A DNA stretch of 64,000 nucleotides from Bacillota bacterium (GTDB lineage: Bacteria; Bacillota; Clostridia; Christensenellales; SZUA-584). This document shows positions 6,862-14,437 of the stretch, one piece after another (the first letter of the stretch is position 1; every line of letters starts with the position of its first letter). Made by a program: the position numbers and the translations under genes. The DNA lies in assembly GCA_023391105.1 (NCBI GenBank), contig JAEWBO010000042.1, positions 1-64,000 on the forward strand, written 5' to 3'. The notes beneath the pieces were generated by a model. The model worked only from the letters and a program-made list of their open reading frames with translations, ran no database searches and was not told where the DNA came from.

Positions 6862-7926
6862 ATGAGCAAAATGATGAGAGCACAGGTTATTGAAGAGCCT
6901 GGCAAGATGGTGCTGAAAAATGTCGCTGTACCCAACATCAGTGACGATGAGGTGCTAATTAAAGTCAAAATGTGCGGTATCTGCGGAACCGATTGGAAGA
7001 TATTTATGGGTGAATATGCCGCGGAACACCTGCCGATGATTTCAGGCCATGAATTCTGGGGCGAGATTGAAGAGGTTGGCAGCAATGTGAAGGATTTAAG
7101 CGTTGGTGATCGTGTGTCTGTGGACATTTGCATGCCATGCGGCACGTGTTATTTCTGCCGCCGCGATGAAGGCCTTCTCTGCCAGACCTTTACCCAGCTT
7201 GGTATACACACAGATGGGGCATTTGCAGAATATGTAAAAGCACCATGGCAAAACTGCTATAAGATACCTGAAAACGTCGATGATTACTCGGCAGCCTTTA
7301 TCGAGCCATTAACCGCTGTTATGCAGGCTTCGAAGAAAATGGACTGCAAAATTTCCTCGAGTGTTGTCATTATCGGCTGTGGCCTTGGCATCCTGCATGC
7401 CGCTCTGGCAAGGCTGCGCGGCGCAGCGCCGGTGATCGTGATCGGTGACAGCGACACAAAGCTGGAGATGGCCAAAAAGTTTGGCGCAGATATCACCATT
7501 AACATCAACGAGGTCAGCGATCCTGTGGCGGAAGTCAAAAGACTCACCAATGGCATTGGCGCGGACTATGTGCTCGAAGCAGTGGGCACACCCAAAACAT
7601 ATGAGCAGGCCTTTGAAATGGTACGCAGAGGCGGCAAGGTGGAAGCTTTCGGTGTGGTGCCAAAGGGCAAGACCGCCGCGGTTGAGCCGTATGAATTCGT
7701 ATTGGGCGAGAAAAAGGTCAGCGGCTCGTGTGCAGGTATCGGCAACGACTGGGGCGATGTCATTAATCTCCTCGCTTACAACCGCATAGACCCCAAGCCT
7801 TTGTTCGATATGGTTGTGCCTCTTGAAGAGCTCGAGACGGCGCTTCATGAAGTCAAGAAAGACAAAAACATAATTAGAGTTTTTGTAAGCCCCGAAATCA
7901 AGGAACGTATTTATATTAACAAATAA
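6862..7926 (+). CDS. Zinc-dependent medium-chain alcohol/polyol dehydrogenase
   Basis: 354 residues; ATG at 6862 with AGGAGG. A catalytic zinc site is visible: Cys41 in GICGTD and His63-Glu64 in GHE. The structural zinc Cys set is Cys93, 96, 99 and 107 (PCGTCYFCRRDEGLLC). The nucleotide-binding Rossmann motif (IIGCGLGILHAALA) is near residue 170. This is the sorbitol dehydrogenase/threonine dehydrogenase/galactitol-phosphate dehydrogenase class, which oxidises a secondary alcohol of a polyol or sugar with NAD(P)+. As first gene of an operon with ketose epimerases, a sugar kinase and a GatZ-like protein, it probably makes a ketose from a polyol, or oxidises a sugar ring hydroxyl. The exact substrate is not assignable. 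Confidence 0.88.
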   Translation: MSKMMRAQVIEEPGKMVLKNVAVPNISDDEVLIKVKMCGICGTDWKIFMGEYAAEHLPMISGHEFWGEIEEVGSNVKDLSVGDRVSVDICMPCGTCYFCRRDEGLLCQTFTQLGIHTDGAFAEYVKAPWQNCYKIPENVDDYSAAFIEPLTAVMQASKKMDCKISSSVVIIGCGLGILHAALARLRGAAPVIVIGDSDTKLEMAKKFGADITININEVSDPVAEVKRLTNGIGADYVLEAVGTPKTYEQAFEMVRRGGKVEAFGVVPKGKTAAVEPYEFVLGEKKVSGSCAGIGNDWGDVINLLAYNRIDPKPLFDMVVPLEELETALHEVKKDKNIIRVFVSPEIKERIYINK

Positions 7927-7939
7927 AAGGAGCAGGAAG

Positions 7940-9181
7940 ATGAGTTATAAGGAAACACTGTTAAACCCGATCAAGATCGGCACGAGGACGTGCCCGAATA
8001 GATTTTTTATTCAGGCAATGGAATGCAATGACGAGGATGAGTTGGGCAATCCGTCAGAATTGACCACGCAACGCTATGAGAATCTGGCCAAAGGTGAATC
8101 GGGTCTAATATCGCTTGAAGCGATTTCGGTGACCAGAGAAAGCCGTTCGCGTGATAATCAGATGATGATCATGCCGCAGAATGAGAAGGCACTCACCGAG
8201 TTCGTCAAAAGAGTCAAGGCTGCAAACCCGAATATTCTGTTTATATTCCAGCTGACACATTCGGGCGAGCTTTCCAACCCGGAATTTTCAAGAAGAGTGA
8301 CAGTAAAGCCGCTGCACGGCTACGGCGGCGATTTACTCACTGAAGAAGAAGTCGACAAGATTATGGACGGCTTTGTGACGGCGGCCAAAATCGCGCATAA
8401 CGCGGGTGCGGACGGTATCGATATGAAGCTGTGCCACGGCTATTTCGGCAGCCAGATACTGCGGCCATACAATGATAGAAAGTGGAAATACGGCGGATCG
8501 TGGGAAAATCGTTCACGTTTTGCGTTTGACTTGTATGAGCGCATTCAGAAGGAAGTCAATGATAAGAACTTCCTTATCGGTTCCAAGATCTCTGCGTGGG
8601 AAGGCTTCCCGGGCGGCTTCGGTACGGATGGCCCCGATTCACCTGTCATCGATCTCACGGAACCCATCTCGCTGCTTAAGGGTCTTGAAGAGCGCGGCGC
8701 GCAGTATTTCATACAGAGCGCGGGCAGTCCGTCTATCACAATCAGCCTCACACAGGTTGATAAGCATATCCCGTATTATGCGTACTTGCATCAGTTCTTC
8801 GCAAAAGAATTCAAAAAGCATCTCAAAGAAGAAACGGTGCTTATCGGCTCAAACTTCAGTGTATTTCGTAATGGCAAAAACCATCTGTGTGCGGTCGAAC
8901 CCGAAAAGAGCTCAATGCTGCAATACGGCGCTCAGTGTATTGAACGCGGTATCGTCGATATGATCGGCCTTGGCCGTCAGTCGTTCGCCGATCCGTTTTT
9001 AGCGAAAAAGCTGCGTGAAGGCAACGAAAGCGATATTAAATACTGCACCGTCTGCGATAACTGCTTAGAACTGTTGATACAGCAGAGTAAGGTGGGCTGC
9101 TGCACATACAACAAGCGCTACACCGAAGAACTTGTGAACACGCGCAAGGAAAAGGGCAAGCTAAAGGTTGCGCATACTTAA
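7940..9181 (+). CDS. Old Yellow Enzyme-family FMN oxidoreductase with Fe-S motif, short form
   Basis: 413 residues. It is an OYE/NADH:flavin oxidoreductase TIM barrel: LLNPIKIGTRTCPNRFFIQAM at the start, FQLTHSGE, GADGIDMKLCHGYFGSQILRPYNDRKWKYGGSWENRSRF and a C-terminal phosphate-binding stretch IGLGRQSFADPF. After the barrel a Cys cluster (CTVCDNCLELLIQQSKVGCC) matches the 4Fe-4S ligand pattern of the 2,4-dienoyl-CoA reductase/trimethylamine dehydrogenase branch, but the protein ends about 35 residues later, so the FAD- and NAD-binding domains (about 250 residues) of that branch are absent. The tyrosine of LCHGYFGS sits where the family has its acid. It must receive electrons from a partner or NAD(P)H directly. 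Sits 13 bases after the dehydrogenase. Its role in a sugar operon is unknown. Confidence 0.85.
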   Translation: MSYKETLLNPIKIGTRTCPNRFFIQAMECNDEDELGNPSELTTQRYENLAKGESGLISLEAISVTRESRSRDNQMMIMPQNEKALTEFVKRVKAANPNILFIFQLTHSGELSNPEFSRRVTVKPLHGYGGDLLTEEEVDKIMDGFVTAAKIAHNAGADGIDMKLCHGYFGSQILRPYNDRKWKYGGSWENRSRFAFDLYERIQKEVNDKNFLIGSKISAWEGFPGGFGTDGPDSPVIDLTEPISLLKGLEERGAQYFIQSAGSPSITISLTQVDKHIPYYAYLHQFFAKEFKKHLKEETVLIGSNFSVFRNGKNHLCAVEPEKSSMLQYGAQCIERGIVDMIGLGRQSFADPFLAKKLREGNESDIKYCTVCDNCLELLIQQSKVGCCTYNKRYTEELVNTRKEKGKLKVAHT

Positions 9182-9270
9182 TGAATCCAAGCGACTGGGT
9201 CGTTTTTCACGCGGCCCAATCGCTGATTTTAAAGACAGCAAAAACAAAATACCAAAGAAGGAGGAAGCAA

Positions 9271-10263
9271 ATGGAGCTTTCTGTATTCTCAGTTCTGTAT
9301 AAGGATAAGCCGCTTGCGCAGGTGCTCGATCTTCTTAAGCTAAAGGGTGTCACGCATGTGGAAGTCGGTGCGGGCGGTTTCATCGGCAAAGAGCATTGCG
9401 ACCCGGCCACGCTGCTGGCCGACAAGGATGCGCGCAAGCGCTTTGCCGCGCTCTTTGAAGAGCGGGACATGAAAATTACGAGCCTTAGCTGCCACGGCAA
9501 TCCCGTCCACCCGCAAAAAGAACTTGCCGAATCTTATCATCACGATATCAAGGACGCGATCGATTTGGCGTCCGCGCTCGGCGTGGATCATATCGTGACG
9601 TTCTCAGGATGTCCGGGAGACTGTGAGGATTCCAAGTATCCCAACTGGCCCGTATCGCCCTTCCCGGAGGATTTTCAGACCGTGTTCGAGTGGCAGTGGG
9701 AGAAAAAGTTGATTCCCTATTGGAAGCAGATGGGCGCTTATGCCGAGGACAAGGGCGTGAAGGTCGCGATGGAGCTGCACGGCGGCTACTCCGTGCACAC
9801 GCCGTTCACCGCAATCAAAATGCGCAAGGAAACGGGCTGCAAGGCGCTGGGCGCGAACCTCGATCCAAGCCATATGTGGTGGCAGGGCATCGATCCATCT
9901 CAGGCGGCACGCTATTTGAATCAGGAAGACTGCCTGTATCACTTCCACGCGAAGGATGCCATGATCGATCCCAATTACGTATCGTATTACGGCGTGACGG
10001 ATATGCAGAGCTTTGGCGTGGCTTATGGGCGCGGCTGGCAGTTCCGAACGGTGGGGTATGGCCACGGTTTGAAGGAATGGGCGGACATATTCAGCACACT
10101 GCGCGCCACGGGTTACGATGGCGTGATCAGCATTGAGCACGAGGATTCCTATATGTCTATCGAAGAGGGTCTCGACAAAGCCATTGCAAATTTAAAACAG
10201 GTGATGATATTCCAGCCTGCATCTGCACCCAAGGCGTTTGACATTGACAAACGCTTTGCATAA
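9271..10263 (+). CDS. Sugar phosphate isomerase/epimerase (TIM barrel), paralog of 4355
   Basis: 330 residues from ATG 9271, which has AGGAGG 7 bases upstream; an earlier in-frame ATG at 9181 overlaps the previous stop and adds a basic 30-residue lead without homology, so it is rejected. Barrel ligands are seen as Glu (VAMELHGG), Asp (ANLDPSHMWWQG), His (YHFHAKD) and Glu (ISIEHED). An insertion (SKYPNWPVSPFPEDFQTVFEWQWEKK) and a second one before GWQFRTVGYGHG mark the large subfamily shared with the gene at 4355. Such proteins include ketose isomerases, inosose-type enzymes and C-glycoside-cleaving subunits, so the substrate is open. Third gene of the operon. Confidence 0.8.
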   Translation: MELSVFSVLYKDKPLAQVLDLLKLKGVTHVEVGAGGFIGKEHCDPATLLADKDARKRFAALFEERDMKITSLSCHGNPVHPQKELAESYHHDIKDAIDLASALGVDHIVTFSGCPGDCEDSKYPNWPVSPFPEDFQTVFEWQWEKKLIPYWKQMGAYAEDKGVKVAMELHGGYSVHTPFTAIKMRKETGCKALGANLDPSHMWWQGIDPSQAARYLNQEDCLYHFHAKDAMIDPNYVSYYGVTDMQSFGVAYGRGWQFRTVGYGHGLKEWADIFSTLRATGYDGVISIEHEDSYMSIEEGLDKAIANLKQVMIFQPASAPKAFDIDKRFA

Positions 10264-10314
10264 GAAAGACTCAAATACGAATAAAAGAAAGACTCAAATA
10301 CGAATAAAAGAAAG
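10263..10314 (+). repeat. Tandem 23-bp duplication between two epimerase genes
   Basis: The unit AGAAAGACTCAAATACGAAT plus AAA occurs at 10263-10285 and again exactly at 10286-10308, followed by a 6-base partial third copy (AGAAAG). The last copy leads directly into the GAGGAAC ribosome site of the next gene. A recent slippage duplication that lengthens the intercistronic gap is the simplest reading. Confidence 0.9.
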
Positions 10315-10325
10315 AGGAACGCATT

Positions 10326-11192
10326 ATGAAGTTTGGCACATTATATGCATATTGGACATCGGATTGGCACGGCGAATACAAGCGTTTCGCACAGAAGGTG
10401 AAAGACGCGGGCTTTGATATTCTTGAAATATCCGCAGGGGAACTGCTCACCATGTCCGACAACGACATTAAGGAATTAAAATTGGTCGCGGCAGACCTTG
10501 GCATTTCGATCACCTCGAACATCGGGCCGCCAAAGGATAAGGATGTGGCATCCAAAGATCCGGCGGTCAGGGAAGCGGGTATCAAGTTCTTGTCGGATAT
10601 CATGACACAGATGGATAAGCTGGATTCGCGCGCGCTGGTGGGCGTGATCTATACCTATTGGCCGAGCCAATTTGACGACCTTGACAAGCAAGGTCTATGG
10701 GATCGCGGCGTGCAGAGCGTCAAAAAGCTCGCCAAAGTGGCGGGAGACCTTGGCATCGACTATTGTCTCGAGGTGGTCAACCGTTTTGAGACAACCGTGC
10801 TCAACACCTGTGAAGAAGCATTGCAATTCATTGCCGATGTCGGCATGGACAGCGTGAAGATGCTGCTGGATACCTTCCACATGAACATCGAGGAAGACAA
10901 CATTCCCAATGCCATTCGTCTCGCGGGCGATAAGCTTGGACATTTGCACGTTGGCGAAGGCAACAGAAATCTGCCCGGACAAGGCTCGCTGCCCTGGAAC
11001 GAAATCGGTCAGGCGCTGCGTGACATCAATTACACCAAAGGCGTCGTCATGGAGCCGTTTGTCAAAGCGGGCGGTAAGGTCGGCGAAGACATCAAGGTGT
11101 GGCGCGACATCAGCAAAGGTGCGGATGAAGCCGCAATGGATAAAAACATTAAGGAATCTCTTGAGTTCCTGAAAAAAGCATTTTTGGGATAA
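10326..11192 (+). CDS. D-psicose (D-allulose) 3-epimerase
   Basis: 288 residues, same length as characterised clostridial D-psicose 3-epimerases. The sequence has their hallmarks: an N-terminal YAYWTSDW, metal ligands Glu149 (CLEVVNRFE), Asp182 (LLDTFHMNIEED), His208 (LGHLHVGEGNR) and Glu243 (VVMEPFV), and the C-terminal IKVWRDISKGADE, which I recognise from the Clostridium cellulolyticum enzyme. It converts D-fructose to D-psicose and D-tagatose to D-sorbose reversibly with Mn2+ or Co2+. In this operon the useful direction would be C3 epimerisation of a rare ketose to D-tagatose or D-fructose, ahead of the kinase. A 23-bp tandem duplication precedes its ribosome site. Confidence 0.92.
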   Translation: MKFGTLYAYWTSDWHGEYKRFAQKVKDAGFDILEISAGELLTMSDNDIKELKLVAADLGISITSNIGPPKDKDVASKDPAVREAGIKFLSDIMTQMDKLDSRALVGVIYTYWPSQFDDLDKQGLWDRGVQSVKKLAKVAGDLGIDYCLEVVNRFETTVLNTCEEALQFIADVGMDSVKMLLDTFHMNIEEDNIPNAIRLAGDKLGHLHVGEGNRNLPGQGSLPWNEIGQALRDINYTKGVVMEPFVKAGGKVGEDIKVWRDISKGADEAAMDKNIKESLEFLKKAFLG

Positions 11193-11234
11193 GTGGATTC
11201 ATCAGTGGATCCAAAAGATGAAGGAGAGAAAACA

Positions 11235-12176
11235 ATGTGTGAAATTTGGACGATGGGGGAAATACTCGTCGAGATCATGCGACCCAAGGCCGGCATGGAG
11301 CTTTTTGAAGCGGGCGAATTTGTCGGTCCGTTTCCGAGCGGTGCACCCGCTATATTTATTGATACGGTGGCACGCATGGGGCATACATGCGGCATATTCG
11401 GCGGTGTAGGCAAAGACGATTTCGGAAAGAACGTGCTAGATCGGCTCAAAAAAGATGGTGTGAATGTAGACTATGTATTTGAAGACGACACATGCTCCAC
11501 AGCGGTGGCATTTGTGACGTACTTCGAAGACGGCTCGCGAAAGTTCATCTATCACATCGGCAATACGCCCGCTGTTCATCCCAAAGAATTCGATATCAAG
11601 GACATAGACAGCCCCAAGTTTTTTCACATCATGGGTTGCTCTTTGATGGCGGATGATGCGTTTAAGCAAAAAATCATCGACACTGCCATGGTTTTTGCGC
11701 AAAGCGGCGCCAAAATCTCGTTCGACCCGAATATTCGACCCGAGCTGCTGGGCGGCCGGACGGTGGACGAGGTGCTGGGCAATGTGCTGGCAAATTGCTC
11801 CGTGATCATGCCGGGCATCGAAGAGCTCAAAATGCTCACAGGTGAGGAAACGATCGAAGGCGGCGTCAAAAAGCTTTTCGAATATGAGAAGATGGAAGTG
11901 GTCGCGCTTAAGAAGGGCAGCAAGGGCAGCACACTGTACAGCCGCAACGAAACGGTAAACTGTCCGCTGTTTCGTGTGGAGCAGGTGGATCCTACAGGCG
12001 CGGGAGATTGCTACGATGCGGCGCTGCTTTGCGGGCTCATCGAAGGCAATTCGCTGCATGTGGCCGGAAACATGGCTTCTGCGGCGGGCGCGCTCAATGT
12101 GATGAAGCTTGGCCCCATGGAGGGCGATATCAATATCAATAATGTCAGGAAGTTGATCAATGAGCAAAGGAACTGA
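11235..12176 (+). CDS. PfkB-family sugar kinase, probable D-tagatose kinase
   Basis: 313 residues from ATG 11235, preceded by AAGGAGAG; the in-frame ATG at 11193 has no ribosome site. PfkB features: GEILVEIM at the start, GGVGKDDFGKNVLDRLKKDGVNV (sugar-binding signature), ISFDPNIRPEL, and the C-terminal signature DPTGAGDCYDAALL with the catalytic Asp. The motif GPFPSGAPAIFIDTVA near residue 30 is one I associate with the D-tagatose kinase subgroup; this is recognition from memory. It would phosphorylate a free ketohexose at C6 using ATP. Its 3' end overlaps the GatZ/KbaZ gene by 17 bases, indicating tight coupling with that product. Confidence 0.85.
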   Translation: MCEIWTMGEILVEIMRPKAGMELFEAGEFVGPFPSGAPAIFIDTVARMGHTCGIFGGVGKDDFGKNVLDRLKKDGVNVDYVFEDDTCSTAVAFVTYFEDGSRKFIYHIGNTPAVHPKEFDIKDIDSPKFFHIMGCSLMADDAFKQKIIDTAMVFAQSGAKISFDPNIRPELLGGRTVDEVLGNVLANCSVIMPGIEELKMLTGEETIEGGVKKLFEYEKMEVVALKKGSKGSTLYSRNETVNCPLFRVEQVDPTGAGDCYDAALLCGLIEGNSLHVAGNMASAAGALNVMKLGPMEGDININNVRKLINEQRN

Positions 12177-13443
12177 TTATTTACGTGAAATCGTGGGCAG
12201 AACAGGACAATACGCTGGTATTGCGTCGCTGTGCAGCTCCAATGAACTGGTGTTAAAAGCGGCGCTCGAATTTGCGCGCGATAACGACACATTTGTTCTG
12301 ATCGAGTCGACAGCGAATCAGGTGAACCAGTACGGCGGTTATACGGGATTGAAGCCAGCCGATTTTCGCAGCGAGGTGCTAAGCCTCGCTGAAGCGATCG
12401 GCCTGCCGGAGGAAAAGGTCATATTCGGAGGCGATCATTTGGGGCCGGTGGTGTTTAAAGACAAGCCGGAAGAGGAGGCCATGCGTGAAGCGGAAGGCCT
12501 TATCGAATCGTATGTGAAGGCGGGTTATGAGAAAATCCATATCGACACCAGCATGCGGCTTGCAAGCGACCCGACCGACTGCCCCTTGAGCGATGAGGTG
12601 ATCGCGCGGCGCGGCGCGCGGCTCTGCAAGGTCGCGGAGCAAGCTTTTGCGGACACCTTCGGCAAATCCAGCGAACTCATCTATGTGGTGGGCAGTGAGG
12701 TGCCCGTTCCGGGCGGCACGCAGTCTGCCCATGAGGGATTGACGGTCACATCACCTGGGGCCTTTGAAGACACGTACCAAGCGTTTTACAGTGCGTTTGG
12801 CAGCGCCGGATTGGCTGACGCCTTTGAGAGAGTGGCCGCAGTGGTGGTGCAGCCGGGTGTGGAGTTCGGTGACGATTTAGTGGATGAGTACGACCGAGAG
12901 AAAGCTAAAATGCTTACAGCCAAGCTCAAGGCGTTCGGTAATATCGTCTTCGAGGGACATTCCACAGACTATCAGACACAAAGTGCGCTCAAGGAAATGG
13001 TGGAAGACGGCATCTGCATACTAAAAGTGGGGCCTGAGCTGACGTTCGCGCTGCGTGAAGGGTTATTCGCTCTGCAGTTTGTAGAGAATGAGCTTGGCGG
13101 CAAGGCGGACTTTATCGGTACGCTGGAGCGTTTGATGCTTGAGCAGCCAGAGTATTGGAAAAAATACTTTACCGGTACGGAAGAGCAGATCGCGCTCAAA
13201 AGAAAATTCAGCTATTCTGATCGCTGGCGCTATTACGCAAGCCAAGCTGCGATTAAGGATCAGATCAAGCTGTTGTTTGACAGCCTTGACAAAAAGCAGA
13301 TTCCGTTAACACTTTTGAGCGAGTTTATGCCCGCGCAGTATATTAAAGTGCGCGAGGGGCAGCTTGAAAACCGCTGCGAAGAGCTCGTCAAAGACAAAGT
13401 GAAGGATATAATATCGAAGTATCATCAGGCTGTGAAGAGATAG
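12160..13443 (+). CDS. GatZ/KbaZ-family protein, possible D-tagatose-6-phosphate 4-epimerase
   Basis: 427 residues, the length of E. coli KbaZ/GatZ. Conserved family segments include the N-terminal GIASLCSSNELVLKAAL, ESTANQVNQYGGYTG, VIFGGDHLGP, KIHIDTSMR, YVVGSEVPVPGG and VFEGHSTDYQT. In enterobacteria this protein is the non-catalytic partner of the class II aldolases GatY/KbaY. No GatY/KbaY is encoded here, and the gene overlaps a tagatose-kinase-like gene. Members of this family in Agrobacterium-type galactitol pathways act alone as D-tagatose-6-phosphate 4-epimerases making fructose-6-phosphate (family knowledge from memory). That function is the better inference here. Last gene of the operon, followed by a terminator. 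Confidence 0.88.
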   Translation: MSKGTDYLREIVGRTGQYAGIASLCSSNELVLKAALEFARDNDTFVLIESTANQVNQYGGYTGLKPADFRSEVLSLAEAIGLPEEKVIFGGDHLGPVVFKDKPEEEAMREAEGLIESYVKAGYEKIHIDTSMRLASDPTDCPLSDEVIARRGARLCKVAEQAFADTFGKSSELIYVVGSEVPVPGGTQSAHEGLTVTSPGAFEDTYQAFYSAFGSAGLADAFERVAAVVVQPGVEFGDDLVDEYDREKAKMLTAKLKAFGNIVFEGHSTDYQTQSALKEMVEDGICILKVGPELTFALREGLFALQFVENELGGKADFIGTLERLMLEQPEYWKKYFTGTEEQIALKRKFSYSDRWRYYASQAAIKDQIKLLFDSLDKKQIPLTLLSEFMPAQYIKVREGQLENRCEELVKDKVKDIISKYHQAVKR

Positions 13444-13484
13444 AAACATATAGAGAGCCAGACAGTGGCCGAAATAATAGGGAG

Positions 13485-13521
13485 AAATGAGGCTTTGCCG
13501 CTTGGCACGGCTTCATTTTTT
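13485..13521 (+). terminator. Terminator of the tagatose/polyol operon
   Basis: Arms AAATGAGGC (13485-13493) and GCTTCATTT (13510-13518) pair over 9 bp with one G-U, and the 3' side runs into a T6 tract. Confidence 0.75.
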
Positions 13522-13554
13522 ACGTCCCCGAAAAGCAGCGCTGTTTGGGGTGGT

Positions 13555-14145
13555 TCACGATTCAGTCAGCCTGCTGCCATTCCAAAAAGCGCTCCACAGT
13601 ATGGGCACATACTTTTCAATATCCGCATCAAGGTTTAATAAGCGCCAGTCAAGCGCGCTCTGCATGAAAAAATAATATGCGGTGACAAACTGAGATGCTT
13701 TTTCAACTTCGATATGAAGATTTTTCGAGGACATAAATTGATTTAAAATATTGTGTATGTGTTGTTCAAAGCTGCCGACGATATTGCGCAGAGGCTTCGC
13801 AATATCATCATCAATTTCACTGACGGCCATAATCATCGTTCTTTTCCAAAATAGCAAACCTTCATAACTGGTATGCTTCAAAATTTCTTTGACAATCTGA
13901 TACAATAAGGTTTCAATAGATTCGTCATTTGAGCCTTTGAACCTATTCTGTACGGCAGTTATGTATTGATCAAACTGTTCTTTTATAACCATAAGAAAAA
14001 GCTCTCTTTTGCTTTTGATATAAAAGTAAAGCGAGGCTTTATTGAGGTTAACAAGATCGGCTATCTCCTGCATAGAGGTTGCTGCGTATCCTTTTGTGGC
14101 AAACAGATGGAGGGCAGCATACTTTATATCATCCATTTTATTCAT
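13555..14145 (-). CDS. TetR/AcrR-family transcriptional regulator
   Basis: 196 residues from the ATG at 14145, which has TTGGAGG 8 bases upstream; an in-frame start at 14175 would contain that ribosome site. The N-terminal 50 residues are a TetR DNA-binding domain: ALHLFATKGYAATSMQEIADLVNLNKASLYFYIKSKRELF. The C-terminal helical part (about 60-196) should bind the ligand and dimerise; a W-rich end (ALDWRLLNLD, ILWSAFWNG) suggests a hydrophobic pocket. It is divergent from the chemoreceptor at 14438. Its target is unknown; regulation of itself or the receptor is possible from position. Confidence 0.9.
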   Translation of the reverse strand: MNKMDDIKYAALHLFATKGYAATSMQEIADLVNLNKASLYFYIKSKRELFLMVIKEQFDQYITAVQNRFKGSNDESIETLLYQIVKEILKHTSYEGLLFWKRTMIMAVSEIDDDIAKPLRNIVGSFEQHIHNILNQFMSSKNLHIEVEKASQFVTAYYFFMQSALDWRLLNLDADIEKYVPILWSAFWNGSRLTES

Positions 14146-14437
14146 GTAAATAACCTCCAATGAATTAAATAACATTATAAAGAATTTTATATATACCTAC
14201 AAGATTTTATTTATTAATAGAATTTATGTCGAGAAAGAATATGCGCATAATAGAAAAATGTACAATTAAAAAATAATTAATCAATAATATAACTATAAGT
14301 ACCAAAAACAATCTGTCCAAATCTTGTTAAGCTTAAACAGGTGCATATCGATAAGTTAATAGAACATGCGCCCGGTATAGTGAAGCTTAAACAAATAAAA
14401 TGAGAAAATAATTTTTAAAATATAACGGAGGTCTAGT
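14146..14437. other. AT-rich divergent region between TetR and chemoreceptor
   Basis: No gene. An 11-bp direct repeat AAGCTTAAACA occurs at 14329-14339 and 14383-14393; the first copy is part of the perfect palindrome TTAAGCTTAA (14327-14336). TTAA-N16-ATCGATAA (14327-14354) loosely resembles a flagellar-type (sigma-D/28) promoter, three mismatches from TAAA/GCCGATAA. The receptor ribosome site is ACGGAGG. Confidence 0.4.
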
